Position numbers and translations under genes: made by a program. Shown here piece after piece: positions 33,933-46,803 of a DNA stretch of 64,000 nt. A model generated the notes under the pieces. It had not been told where the DNA came from and made no database searches. It saw only the letters and a list, made by a program, of their open reading frames with translations. Position 1 is the stretch's first letter. Every line of letters begins with the position of its first letter. The stretch comes from Basidiobolus meristosporus CBS 931.73 (Eukaryota; Basidiobolomycota; Basidiobolomycetes; Basidiobolales; Basidiobolaceae), in contig MCFE01000016.1 in NCBI GenBank assembly GCA_002104905.1, positions 186,001 through 250,000 on the forward strand, read 5' to 3'.

Positions 33933-34619
33933 TCAGTTGCCTGGTTTAAGATCACCAAAGCGACTAAAAGCATCGCCTGCAACAGGGAATGTTGGTAGGT
34001 TTAGTGTTGGGTGATTGTCGTTGATGCCAAGTTTCATAAAGTCTTGAATCAGGAATAAAGGGCCAGTTCCATAAGAGTCAACTGCTGTCCGCATATCTCA
34101 CCGAAACAGTACGTCAAGCGCTGATGTGATGGTTGAAGAGCACTTGTTGCCAATGTATAATCCAATGCCATATCTCACAATGCCCCTCAAAACAATCAGG
34201 TTCAATTTGATTTAACCCAGTATCAGTGCAGGCTTGCTTCGCAACAGGCCGCTACGGCTGCTGTAAATCTCACCACTGCTGTCAATATCTTCAGCGGTAT
34301 CAGCATGATGCACCAGTCTGGACAGACAAGAGTGAGGTTTTCGAACAACCTAGAGAACACCTTACTGCAACCAGGGTGGGACGCAATTGTTGGATTCTGA
34401 TCTCGTACCCGCCTCATTAGCAGCAATATCAGAAGAGTGCCTTTTCATGGACTGTCCAAGCTCGACAACAATGAAGTGTGATCGTGAGTCAACCTTTTCA
34501 AATCATGAAAATGGAGGTTTCTGTATGCTCCTCACTAGTACAGCCATGCCATGAAATCCAGTACTAACCCCTTTTCTGATAGTCTCGAAACGCATTGAAC
34601 AACCCTGCTGGCCAGACAT
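33933..34619 (-). pseudogene. 229-codon frame with five in-frame stops: decayed or intron-rich gene
   Basis: From an ATG at 34619 to a TGA at 33933 one minus-strand frame keeps protein-like composition (QQGCSMRFETIRKG; HFIVVELGQSMKRH; RYGIGLYIGNKCSSTI; FPVAGDAFSRFGDL) but is broken by five stops. Two of the breaks can be removed by frame-preserving introns: one of 75 nt (GTTAGT to TTTGAAAAG) and one of 48 nt (GTAAGG to CTGTCCAG). I found no clean solution for the others. Either this is a functional gene with short introns of length divisible by three, or a pseudogene that lost function by substitutions without frameshifts. No family recognised. Confidence 0.35.
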
Positions 34620-35467
34620 CTTACACACCTGTGACTATGGACGAGTATTTATGAAGCGCCAATAAATAGACTTTCGAAGGCCAAAATGGCGTAGGACCTC
34701 GAAGTGGCATACTAGGGACGGCATATCAAATAACACGAAATCAGTGCCAACGTGAGCACGAATTCTAATTTCAGTACATTCAAGGAGCATCTTGTATCAT
34801 CATCCACCACCTGAATATATGGCTAATCTATTGTCAGTTCATGCTTCTCATAGATGAGCAGCAGCACCAGAATTCATGCACGGCCATCGTTTTCGAGTGA
34901 CAACGGCTATGTTACTAGTACTTCATTTCCATCGTGTTACAGCCTCATTATTTTGTATCGTATACGGTGCGTGTGCGTACATTCTCTATTAGGTCTTATT
35001 TGTAGATTATAATTAACAGTCAACTAGCAATAATTACGAATCCATATATGCGTAATTTCTTACTTCATCCACACTTGGATCTATTCTTCAACGGACGGAT
35101 TCAGCGTCCATTTGTTCGGCTAGAAGACTCCCATATGCTTTGCACATCATGATCCGTCACCATGCTCGTTTGCCGGTAGCCTTACAGTGAGTGGTAGGAC
35201 GGTATCGAATTTATTTGAAATATCTGGAGCATGCAGTAATGTTGTCTGCTAGAAGTGAGATGCTATGAAGGTGGATACTCCTAGAGTTGCTTTACAGAAG
35301 AAATTCTACTGCCAATGAATTCCACTGCGCTGAGAAGCCTTCAATCAACATTGCCCTTACTCAGTGGAATAAGAAGCATTGGCCTTTACATCTATTTTCA
35401 ACATTCACAACCTAGCTTACATCCTGTCCGTTGCAAAGACCAATTAGTGGATACACCTCTACGGGGA
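34620..35467. other. Intergenic region downstream of the giant acidic gene
   Basis: No gene supported. AT-rich; short open frames only. Confidence 0.4.
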
Positions 35468-38400
35468 TCAATTCTTGTGCCGTCCTACAAGAGCATGAAA
35501 AATACTCCAGCAGCTGCTTTTGATGTCGAATGGCTCGTCTGATTGCGCAAAATATCCTCGCATATTATCAGGAGCATTTCGAGGAACGGATCGTGGCCTG
35601 TACCCGTCGCTGCTGTATCTGCTGTGGGGTTCTGTGACCTTCGGTTCTTGAGAAGTTCGGTATTCGTAATGAGAGTCGGTGGCATTCGGTTCTTGGTAAG
35701 CTCGATACTGGTGATGGAATTCGGTATCGTTCGGCTCTTGGTAATCTCGTGGCGCTTGTGTACTTGACCGCCGAGTGAACGTGGAACTGATCCTCTTCAT
35801 GAGAGGCGTGGGGCTGAATTTTCGGTGGAGAGAATGATTCCTTGAAGTATGGCTTGAGCTAAGTGCAGGTGAAAGTGATACTTGATCATGTCTAGTCGAA
35901 TGGATGGATTCTACTGTGGTACGGGATGAAAATCGAGATTGGCGTTGAGTGATGAAGCTTGGTGCGATGTACGGTGTTTCCGTCCGCCATTCTGTAGAGC
36001 TGGGTGTATCGTTGAGATCACACTCGTATATAGTATTCTCGCTATAGTCAATACTCGGAAGTCTGGCTTTTTCTTCATCTTGCGTTGTTTCTATCGAATC
36101 TTCTTGCGAGCAGGAATCCAACTCGGAGGCACTCTCCTCACCTTCGATGATATTGCTTTTGCTGTCAGTGAGCTGAGATTGAGTGAAATATCGAAAATGA
36201 ATTGGAATAATCGGGTTGGTGTAGGAACGTTTCTCTGTCATGGGAGGGCCTTCATATTGATCGGGAACCAGGTCGCAATCATCGAGAGTGGGTGGTTGGT
36301 CCTCGTGTAATTTCAGTGATTCAAAGGAGAGATGGACCCGACGAGAAATGAAGCAGGGACTCTCCACCACCAATGTATTTTCAGGTTGTATATTGAGTGG
36401 TTGAAAGCTATCAGCATGTAAGTCGTAGTCGAAAATATCGGCTGAATCCTCTTTAGGAACTTGGTGAGGTTTCCAAGGATTATTATCTTCTACAGCTAAT
36501 TCATCTAGATTGGCATCAACTAACTCCGGATTGTCTTGCGTCTCAGTAGATACTTCAGAGGAGGGAGTGCTGCTAAGCCGTGAAGAATCTTGGCTTTTGT
36601 GAAAATCGTGGAATTTTCCTAACAGTAGCTTTTGAAAATATTCTGACTCCTTCAGGCATATCTGGATAGGGGCTGGAGCTTCACTATGCTGTTGGGTAAT
36701 ACAACCAACCGCAGACCGAGGTCGAAGTGCTTTGCACAGCTGAGGTAATTTAGGTGTCGGGAGCTCGATCTGAGGACTTGACGCGCATAAAGTTATGGCT
36801 TTCCTATACCTTCCGGACTTTCTGAAGGCACTTAAAACACGCGTGTCGATAGTTGGTTTTTGGATCTTATCTACACCGGAGAAAGAGATGTTTACATAGG
36901 CATTCTTGGGCTCGGAATGCACAGACGATTGAGAAAGCAGTAGACAGTGAATGTGTGATCCACAACTATTACTCTGATCTTGGTATAGTGTACTAGGGGA
37001 ATTATCACGATGATTCCAACTTGCCACAATCAGTGTTGCTGTATTCTCAACTCCTTCAGTTTTGGTAATGGATGAAAAGTTGTGGAGTGTTTGTTTGGAT
37101 GCTTTTCCGGGAAGGAGCACTATAGCAAAGCTCAGCTGTGGCTCAGCCGCATTTTCAGCTATCAATTTTCTAACACCCAGCATACTGCCTTTATGCGAGC
37201 TAAGCTTTGGCTTGTATCTTTGAAAAGTCTGTGGCCACTGAACAGCATAGCTCGCGGCTTTAGCTCCATGAGCTGAGGAACAATTTCCGAGGGTGAATTC
37301 TACAGTCTCCGAGGGGCTTCCCTTTAATGCCAACTTTTGAAGATATCCTAAGATTTCAACTGAGGTTGACTTCCACTGGTTTGCACCATGAGTGATGCTT
37401 ACATCTCTACTGACTGTATTTTCCAGCTCCAATACGGTATCCATCAATGGTGCATTGGCTTTGGAATAACTAAATAAATGGATAAGAATCCCTCATCCAG
37501 CAAGTGATCTCAAATTCAATGGAATAGTAGGTTACCTCTTAAGGGAAGCATCCCGATCATGGTGTATGATTTGCAAAAGCTCCCTGAGGTTGGTTGAATT
37601 ACGACTGTTGTAGTGCAAATTTCGAACCGAATCTTCACTCAAGTGGTTGATTTTGTTATCCAAGAACAGATTAAAAATCTTAGCGGCACTGTGTTGCTCC
37701 TCCTGTAACAAGGCGCTAGGGCAACGATCGGAGGCTGTATTTTGTGTGAAGGGACCTAACTGATGGACAGATGATTTTCCAGTGAAAACGTCAGCTGCAG
37801 AACTAGACGAAAGGGCCATGATATCTGTAGTTACTTGTGGTAGTTTATACTCCACATTATTACCCAATGTGATTGTAACTATTATGCATATACTAGGCTT
37901 TCCGAGTATATCCTTAACCTCGAGTGCTATATTGATCTTCTGCATGCTATAGTGAGGTTCGCTCTCAATGTTGATTTGTTCCCTGTCACAGTGATTTATA
38001 GGATTCTCATAGACACTCTTGAACTCGCCCTGATTAGCTCCTACACCACAACCTCCTATGAACTCATGAGCTCCGTGCTGTTGGCTTCTTGGCTGTATGG
38101 AACATTGCACATTTGAATCGTACGGATGGTCAGCTGATTGCCTTTGCAGGCTAGAGTTACCATTGGCATCAATAGGGAAAAGCCCACTTTTCTGTTGCGA
38201 GTCAAGCTTCAATATATACTGCGTGTCATTGTTGATGTTGTTACTTTGATGCTCGTCATTTCGGCCTGTGATACGAAGTCGACTATCGTGATAATACACT
38301 TGGCCTGAAGAATCTGCTTTATCCAGAGTCGCAGCCGCGGAACTATTATGCCACAATAGTTGCTCATTAGGGCCCAGTTTTGTTATTCCTATTTTTGTGC

Positions 38401-41400
38401 AATATTCCATAGCGTTCTTGAGGCTCCCATTGCTGCTGTATTCGAGATTGTTTGTCTGCTCCTTACCACCACCTTCGTCGCAAAAGGTTCGAACCCTGAT
38501 GCCCGCAGCATTCATTCCATACGGCTGGGCGTTCTGATCAGCATGAGAATCACCACCATTACTCTGAATAACATCCTGTTCAATCATATCCCGAAAGCCT
38601 AGACTATTGGTCGAAATATCTGAATCCCTACATGGAGACGAACGTTCTTCTGGCTTGTATTGATGCGCATCGATGCACATATCGTTTAGAGATATGCTAG
38701 ATATGTGAAATGCAGTAGATTCAGTCTCTGTCTTCGCCAGAGCGCACCCCAAGTTTAGATCCATACAATGAGGCACATCTATTGATGAATCTATTAATCG
38801 GTTTTCACTAACTGTCTGGTCGTTTTCTACGAGATCGGCTTCAGTTGTTTCGTGATATTGGACTTTGCAAAAGCTATCCCCAGCCTCTGTTGTGTGTAAA
38901 ATCGCTGTATTACACTGCTCCGTATCGTCACCGTCCACTGGATTGATTTTTGAACTGAATTCTTGGGTTGTTGGGCTTGGAATAGTAGTCTCTATATCAA
39001 GAGATTGTTTTTCGAAGATAACCCGGTTCTCCTCTATCGTACGCTCCTGTATATAGTATGCTGGATCAGAATCGCCACTCGGGAAATGGTCGCTGCTTCC
39101 TTGGTTACAATTCGATTTAGTGCTGTCATGTTCGATAGCTCCATCCTTTAAGCCTTCTTCCCCGCTGACTGCAATATCCAGATGATCACAAGATATTATT
39201 GCATGGTCAGCTACGTCGTCCCCGCCATCAAAGTGACCTTCATTTGATTGTAGTTCATCTATCCTTGTTGATACCTCAATATCTAGAGAATTAGCAGTGT
39301 TTGTAGCTGGTTCATTCTGGCACTCCTGCTCCACTTCAGCACTCAGACCCTCATCTATGACTCCACATGAGGAATTGATGGCCTCAATTTTGTCAATTTG
39401 ATCATGCGATCGCATGGTTAATTTGTCCATTACAGGGGCCTCATTGACGATCTCGCACTCGCCAACAACCTCGTGTACCACCCCGTCTTTGACCGAGGTA
39501 AACTGTTCCTCAAGCTGGGCGTTTTCGGTGTCACTCTGGTCAAACCCATTAGAGGAGAAAACAGGTCTATCAGTGGCACCATTTTCGTAGTCAGAATTCA
39601 GCATTGCACCAACACAATCTGTTGGCAATACTTGTTCTTGTGAGTGCAATGGATTAGATGCTGCTTCATTAGGATTTTTTTCCTCAGCCAGAAATGAGCG
39701 CTTGGGGGAATTCAGATCTTCCCCAGGCTTTATCTGCTCTGCCAGTTCACCAGGGGTGTCATTGGATGTTGAAGAGTGGACGACTACTTCGCCTACACAG
39801 TCTACCATAGTGATTTCTGTGGGAAACCGTGGATCTTCATCAGGATCGCTTGACTTCTCCACTCCCTCTTCCACATTGTCTGGTGAAGAACTAATCATCG
39901 TTTCTTCCGTAGAGATCAGACTGCTTTCTACCAAAATCGATTGCTCACACAACTGGGAGTCTACACGGGCAATTGGGGATTCGTTCATCATATCAGATGT
40001 AATGAGTGCTTCTTCTAGGGGGGTAACGTGATCTTCATCCATTGTGACTGATTGCTTAGGTGAGGACAAGTCTTCATTGAGGTTACTCAACTCGATCACT
40101 GCTGTTTCAACCTCTCCCCCAAGTGTGGAAGGCTCAACATCCATCTCTTCCAGGGAGGTCACATTGCTTTCTTCTGTTGTAGCCGATTGCTCTGACAAAT
40201 GGGTATCTTCACAGGAAGCCACTGGCTCTTCTATCACCTTTTCATTTGTCATGTCTGAATTAGACTCAATGGCTCCTTCTGAAGAAATTACAGGACTTTC
40301 GCCTAATATGGTTGATTGCTCAGGTGAATAAGAGTCTTCATTGAGATTACTCTTCTCAACCACCACTGCTTCATTTTCTTCCTTAAGTAACGAAGGCTCA
40401 ATACCTATCTCTTCAGATGAGTTCGAGTTGTTTTCTTCGGTTGAAACTGATTGCTCAAGCAAATGGGAACCTTTGCTGGAAACTACTGGCTCTTCTATAG
40501 CATTCTCGCCTGTCACGTCTGAATTAGATTCGATGGTTGCTTTTTCTAGTGAGATAACAGGACTTTCATCTGCTATGGCTGATTGTTTAGAAGTGTATGA
40601 GTCTTCAACTGTTGCTTCAATCTCTTCTCCAATCATGGATGGCTCAATACTTGGCTCTTCCGGAGAAATCATATTGCTTTCTTCATCCATTACGATCAGA
40701 TGCTCAGGCGAATAGGAGTCTTGGCTGGAAACCGCAGACTCCTCCACCACCTCCTCACTAGCTGTATTAGGTTCGATGACTGCTTCCTCTAGTGAGGTAT
40801 CAGGGCTCTCCTCCACCGAAACTGGCTCTTCAATGGTGCATGAGTCTTCATTGGGGACGCTCTGGCCCTCCTCTATTTCTTCACTCACCACCTCTTCCAG
40901 GTTAGTAGCACAACTCTCCTCTACTATAGTTGATTGCTCAGCGGCGCACGGGTCTTCATGACAATTATCCAACTCTTCAGGCACTTCTTCGCTCGCTTCA
41001 GCAGGTATAGCAGACTCGATAGCTACCTCCTCCAGAGAAGTAACAGGCCCAATGACTACTTCCTCCGAACAGTGAGTTTGATCCTCTTCTAATACAACTA
41101 ACTGTGTGGGTGATTGTGAGCCTTCATTGGAGATGCTCAACTCTCTCACTATCTCTGCATTCATTTTTTCAGGTGAAGAGAGCTCAACATCAATCTCTTC
41201 TGAAGGTGTTGTATTGCTTTCTTCCGTTATAACTGATTGCTCAGGCAAAAGAGGATCTTCACTGGAAACCACTGGCTTTTCCACCACATCCTCATTTGAT
41301 GAGTCCGATATATTTAACTTGGTGGCTACATCGTCTGGAGAGGTAATAGGGCTCTCTTCTACGGAGATTGGTTCCTTAATAGAGTATGACTTTACGTTAG

Positions 41401-42952
41401 ATGTTTTCGAATCTTCCTCTGTTTCTTCTGTATCCACTTCCTCTGGAGAGGAAGTTTGATCGCCTTCTACAACAACTGATTGAGTGGATGGCTGCGAACC
41501 TTCTTCAAAAATGTCCGACTCTAAGGCCATCTCTCCGTTCGTTTCTTCGTGTTTAGAGAGCTCGACATCAGCCTCTTCCGGAGAGACCGTTTTGCTTTCT
41601 TCTGTTACAATCGATTGCTCATTCAGATTGGAATTTTCACTGGGAATCACTGGATCTTCTGGTATTTCTTCGTTTGTTGTATCTAATATATTAGACTCAA
41701 CGGCTGCCTCTTCCAGAGAGGTAGCTGGGCTCTCTTCCACAAAAATTGATTCTTTAAGGGGGCATGAATCTTCATTAAAAATGTTCGACTCTTCTGCTGC
41801 TTCATTCGCTTCACCATATGTAAAAGACTCAGAAACTACTATTTCGTCAACTGGTATTGATTGTGTAGGTGAATGTGAGTTTCCTTCGGACATATATAAT
41901 TCTCCAGCTGTTTTATCGCTCACTTCCTCATGCGCAGATGCCATGTCGCATACTTCTTCTAGGATCGCCAGTTCGGGCAAACTTGAGCATTCGGTGGAGC
42001 CCATAGGTTCTTCGGTTCTCTCGTTACTTGCTTCAGTCTGTACGGAAGTCTCGGTAACTGTTTCTTCTGGAGATGAATCCGAATTTTTGTCTGCAAACGC
42101 CACCTCGTCACTTGCCGTATTTGAGTTAGACTTGGTAGCTGTTTCCTCCAGTGAAGTATCAGGGCTCTCCTCCACCGAAACTGGCTCTTCAATGGTGCAT
42201 GAGTCTTCATTGGGGACGCTCTGGCCCTCCTCTATTTCTTCATTCACCACCTCTTCCAGGTTAGTAGCACAACTCTCCTCTACTATAGTTGATTGCTCAG
42301 CGGCGCACGGATCTTCATGACAATTATCCAACTCTTCAGGCACTTCTTCGCTCGCTTCAGCAGGTATAGCAGACTCCATAGCTACCTCCTCCAGAGAAGT
42401 AACAGGCCCAATGACTACTTCCTCCGAACAGTGAGTTTGATCCTCTTCTACTACAACTGACTGTGTGGGTGATTGTGAGCCTTCATTGGAGATGCTCAAC
42501 TCTCTCACTATCTTTGCATTCATTTTTTCAGGTGAAGAGAGCTCAACGTCAACCTCTTTTGGAGACACTAAATCATTCTCTGCCGTAAGTGCTGTTTGTT
42601 CGGGTGGATCTGGAAATTCGTTAGAGTCAAGAGGTTCTTCCACCAATACTCCATTCGTTTCTTCAAGTGTGAAAGAGTCGGCGGTTTTTTCTTTTAGGAG
42701 CGAGTTACAACTTTCGTGTATCAAAGTTGACTGCTTTGTCGAAGGATAACCTTCTGCATCGAAAGGCGCTTCCACTATATCTTCGACCAGCTCATCAAGG
42801 GTATCGGACTCAGTGGCTATCCTCTCACAAGTATTGTAGGCACTTTCTCCTAAAATAGGGGGCTGTCGAGCTGAGTGGATGCATTCACCGGAAAGGCTCG
42901 TCTCCTCCACTATTCCCTCTTTCTCTATGCAGGGCTGGTCAGCTGCTGACAT
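35468..42952 (-). CDS. Very large acidic repeat protein of unknown function
   Basis: Two exons (37536-42952 and 35468-37469) with a 66-nt intron in matching phase give about 2,472 residues. The first about 1,100 residues are extremely rich in Glu, Ser, Val and Thr and built from degenerate units of roughly 40-50 residues centred on EQS-type and VEESP-type motifs (for example AEQSTIVEESCATNLEE). About 400 bp of this region is a near-exact duplication. A less repetitive middle region and a Ser-rich C-terminal region follow, with three tandem units of about 15 residues near the end (each containing QEP, at 35620-35760). No domain is recognised and there is no signal peptide or membrane helix. 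The start is the ATG at 42952. The composition suggests a disordered scaffold. Confidence 0.7.
40790..42562 (-). repeat. Internal duplication within the acidic repeat gene
   Basis: About 411 bp at 40790-41200 reappears at 42149-42562, offset by about 1,360 bp, with only scattered substitutions, including identical runs over one hundred bases long. The surrounding repeat units are far more diverged, so this copy is recent. Unequal exchange or slippage between units is the likely origin. Confidence 0.85.
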
Positions 42953-44269
42953 GTAACAAAGCAATATATGTTTCTCTACGGGCCACTACTTGTCCCAAAA
43001 GTGATTGAATAGCTTCACTATAACCGCCAGAGCCAGCCAGTGTATGTATATATGTAAGTCATAGGCCAGGACAAGAGCATAAAAGAATACCTGTAGATGA
43101 GCTATATTATCCTCATAATACCAAGGATTCTATTAATGCTTGAATTCCGTTTGGCCTAAGAGTGCTCAATTGGCTGATGTTGGTAAAATAGTCACATTGA
43201 GCTGTAATACCATCGCACGTCCTGCAGTACAATTGTCGGATTAATATCATTAGATGGCCTTGAACAAAGATCTACCTAAATGGACCATTTATTTTAGAGC
43301 CAACAATGGTATTCAATACTAATTCGTCAGTGTTTTTGGCAACCAAGAACATATTATTGGAAACATGCAAGTCTTCTCCGAATCCAACATGAACATTTAC
43401 TATGTGAATCCGAATACACCTGCATGCTCTTCTCTGGATATGACAATAGTAACAGTGGCGTTTCTAGCGAAATAAAGAATCCATGTAGCGAACTCGGCCT
43501 CGGTGGCATCACATACCCCTACTTGTTCCCAGTGTTGTTGGCACGCTAGTTGCTATTTCGGACCTGCTTCTCATTTAAGCACTAGTGAGCATACATGCTC
43601 AATCACATAATAGGTATCGCTTGCTCCACTTGTCACCCTCTAGCTGTAGTTGGCAATCCGCTGGGTTAAACGCTGAAGATGCATTTTGTCGTCAATTGAT
43701 GAGGTTGTGCTACTTGAAACCTTGCTTATGCTATGTGTCGCAAAGCATACATTAAGCTTCTATCCTTCAGGTGACCTGATTTGCGTTGTGAGCACCAAAT
43801 GAGGCAAACACCCTGGAATTTAAGCTTTCTAGCAAGGTACGCCTCGGATCAGCAGGGGCTTGACTGCCAAGAATCGTAACACTGATTAGTGGTCGTCTCC
43901 GAATCAGAATCACCTTACCAGCGTTTCTACGGGACCCATCAGCAAGCAACAAGTAACAGTTGGTGCGGATTTAATTGCATGCTTAAACAACACTGACCTT
44001 TGGGTGGAAGGGGATACTTTGGGCCAATCACCCCTCTGACGTCTATCTGCCTTTCACGATAAAGATGATTGGCACATGGTCCAGGTTTGAGAAGATACAT
44101 CTGACGCTCATTGCATGAGTACGATTCGGGACCAATATCGATTTCAAGGGCTCCCCATCCGCTAATCGCCGCATTTGCATGATTTATTAGGTCTCACATG
44201 ATGGAGTTCTCTCACTGGTCTTTAGGTGAATTTTCGTGACGAAATATAGAAAACAATCTTAACAAGGGA
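42953..44269. other. Intergenic region
   Basis: Upstream region of the giant acidic gene and far upstream of the cold-shock gene. Short open frames only; no domain. Confidence 0.4.
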
Positions 44270-44520
44270 TTGAAATTCTCCTTTTTTCTGGATTTCTTCT
44301 CAAGCCCGTATTCCCTCCTCTCGCTTGGTATTACGGTTTTGTTTTTGGGTTTTCTTTAGTTTCATTTTGGTGACTTTCTCTATTTCTTGTCGGTATATTT
44401 TATGTATGGTTACTCTGATATTGGTGTGTGTATTAACTTGAAATCAACTTCTCTTTCGTGCTGTGTATCGTTGTCATATCTTTCTGTTGAATTTTGTGAT
44501 TTTCCGTGATCTTTCCACCC
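44270..44520 (+). promoter_or_regulatory. Pyrimidine-rich promoter/leader of the cold-shock gene
   Basis: About 250 bp rich in T and C on the coding strand (for example TTTTTTCTGGATTTCTTCTC, CCCTCCTCTCGCTT, ACTTTCTCTATTTCTTGTC). CT-rich tracts before the start are common in highly expressed fungal genes. The transcription start is not determined. Confidence 0.45.
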
Positions 44521-44541
44521 TGGATATCAAAAACACAGAAC

Positions 44542-45555
44542 ATGTCTTCAGATCGTAAAACTGGTCGCGTCAAGTTCTTCAACTGCCAAAAGGGTTATGG
44601 TTTCATCATCCCCGATGATGCCGCTGAGACCGGAAATGCTGAAAGTAGGTGTATTTTCTTGCTCATGATCGCTATTTACCCGTTTTGTTTGGAAGGTACC
44701 AACGTGCTTAGCAGTTGGCGTACGAATATTCCAGAACACAAGCATGGTTTCATAAATGGGCTATTTCCAATCGAATAGTCCGCTTTGAATCGTATCGAGC
44801 GAGTTGCATATCGCAGCTTGTTCTAGCCACATCATCTCTGTCAATTCCCTTTTTAACCATTCCTTTACTTCTTGGGGTTTTCTGTAGTCTTTGTTCATCA
44901 CAGTGCCATTCACAACGATGGTGGCTTCAAGAGTCTCTCGGAGGTAGTATTTCCCCTCAGCCTGTCCCACGTAAACATCTCACTTATGTTAATTTTAACA
45001 GGGCGAGGAAGTTGAATATGACTTAGTACAAGGCCCTAAAGGAATGCAAGCAGCCAACGTTTCTGGCCCTAACGGAGCTGCTGTCAAGGGAGCTCCGAAC
45101 TTCTCCAGAGGTGGATACGGAGGGTTAGTGTTTGATCCACTAACATTACCAGACTTTGTTGATATTAATGCTGCTTGCCTAAAGATACAACAAATTCGGA
45201 GGAGGTTACGGGTCTCATGGTAAGTAGCTGCGTGATCTAATCGCAGCTTCATAACCCATACTTATGGTTATTTTAAGGTGGATACGGCCAAATGGCACAA
45301 GGTGGGTACGGTCAATTCCCTCCCTCTGGCTATGGAGGTCAAGGCGGCTACGGTCAGTTCCCACCCTCATATGGAGGACAACAAGCGTTCGGAAACCAGG
45401 GTGGTTTTAATGGTGGTGGTTATGGCTATGGTAATCAATCCTTCCCCCATGGACCTGGAGGCTATGGCCAATCGTACGGTCAGCAGCAACCATACAATGG
45501 GGAATTCAACCAGCCTTCCGCCTACGACAATTCCAACCAAGGTGCTCAGTATTAG
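44542..45555 (+). CDS. Cold-shock-domain RNA-binding protein with Gly/Tyr/Gln-rich tail
   Basis: Five exons (44542-44644, 44888-44943, 45002-45123, 45185-45219, 45278-45555) give 197 residues. Intron 1 is 243 nt, long for this window; the others are about 58-65 nt. The cold-shock domain covers about residues 5-75: GRVKFFNCQKGYGFI carries RNP1, IFVHHSAI is RNP2, and a loop ends in LSEGEEVEYDL. The remaining 120 residues are low-complexity Gly/Tyr/Gln/Pro with repeated GGYGQ and YGGQ units, similar in style to the disordered tails of RNA-granule proteins. It is expected to bind single-stranded RNA or DNA in cytoplasm or nucleus. The exon joins restore the domain exactly. Confidence 0.88.
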
Positions 45556-46076
45556 GGAAGCTCGAACCACACCCCCTCATTTCGTCCCTGTACTGTGATT
45601 CAAGCCATGTATTTCGGAAACATCTAAAGTTGTATGCTGGGAACTAATACTGAAAAAAGTCTCATTCTACCAGCTCGTTTGTCAAAAGGTGGTGTAGTTG
45701 GCATTTTTAGTGTATATGTCTGTTCAATCCTCCATATCTTTCTTGTCATCTTTCAAATGAAGTGCACCTCCGTTTTCAGATATCCTTCAGATTTGTTTCT
45801 TCAACCAATACTTTCTTGAACGCGATACTATTTAATAATAAACAATAAGAATATCCATCGATAACTACCACTCATGTGTATGTACGTCAACGTACATGTA
45901 CATTTGATTGGTGTTGCACATGGGATCGTAACCAATTACTTACCCAGCGATGCAAATTTGATTAACTTCATCACAGTTCCGTTAATATTGCGTAGAGTGA
46001 TATTGAGTGACTTGTGTGTTGTACCTTTCATCATAAACCTAATCCTACAACACCTCAAACTTACAAGCTTGTTACC
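45556..46076. other. Intergenic region between cold-shock and SUZ genes
   Basis: Contains AATAATAAACAATAAG near 45832, a possible polyadenylation region for the cold-shock gene, and the upstream region of the SUZ gene. Nothing else seen. Confidence 0.4.
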
Positions 46077-46803
46077 ATGTCTGAAGAGCCTTGGGATGAT
46101 TGGGAGGCAGCTGAAGATGCCGGGGTAGGTGCTTTTCCCAATGAAGAAATAGAGGCGCATGGCATCCTTTGTTCTGGAATCTGATTTAAACTGAAGTTAT
46201 TGTCTACCACTAAATAATCTCCCTTGCCCATCCTAGTTTGACCCCAAGCCGATAGCTAATCAAGACGAAGAGAAAAAAAACCACGAGATTTGGAAGAAAG
46301 CGTAAGTGAGAAAAGTGTTCAACAATCCAAAGCACCTTTAAACCTTAATTACTACAGCAACTCATACGGCCCCGTCGAAGTCGTTCACAACAATGATCTG
46401 CGGACAGGATATGTTGAACCGGTAAATATATCTCATTCTCTATTAGTACATTGTTAGCTTCTCCTTTCCCATCATATCCTTTTCATCTCAATATAAGCTT
46501 TCAAGTCCACTCTATGGCAGTAATAAAATGTGCTTTCCTTCTGCAACGTCCCACGCACACCTCTTTTATGCTTGGCTGATCTGCATACTTAAACTCCTTC
46601 CCTAGGTTAAAATCCTTCGAAGAGCCAATAACAGTGCCCCCAAGAAAGATATGACCGATACAGTCAGCTCCCGGGTCAAGACTATGGAGGAACGGAAGGC
46701 GGAATACGAGGCAGCCAGAAGTAAGATATTTGGTACTGAGAAATCAGATGCGGGCCCCACGTCTGTCGCAACTTCCGGTGCCAATCGAATTCCAAAGAAA
46801 TAA
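46077..46803 (+). CDS. Small SUZ-domain protein (SZRD1-like)
   Basis: Four exons (46077-46124, 46237-46301, 46358-46421, 46606-46803) give 124 residues, all phases consistent. The N-terminus is acidic with tryptophans (EEPWDDWEAAEDAG), as in animal SZRD1. The C-terminal half holds a SUZ-like RNA-binding motif: VKILRRANNSAPKK, then VKTMEERKAEYEAARSKIFG. It ends in a basic tail. SUZ domains bind RNA and often occur in mRNA-regulatory proteins; no other domain is present. Exon 1 has only 16 codons, so the gene is invisible to simple ORF searches. The spliced product agrees with the SZRD1 order of motifs, though it is shorter in the middle. Confidence 0.8.

Noticed and set aside
38490-38505. GGTTCGAACCC as a tRNA gene B box
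   Set aside because: It lies within the coding sequence of the giant acidic protein and no A box, acceptor stem or cloverleaf surrounds it.
39702-42749. Long plus-strand open frames opposite the giant acidic gene
   Set aside because: They arise because the repetitive GAA/GAG/TCT-rich coding strand lacks stop codons in the complementary frame. Their Ser-rich sequence mirrors the repeats and has no independent start, promoter or domain.
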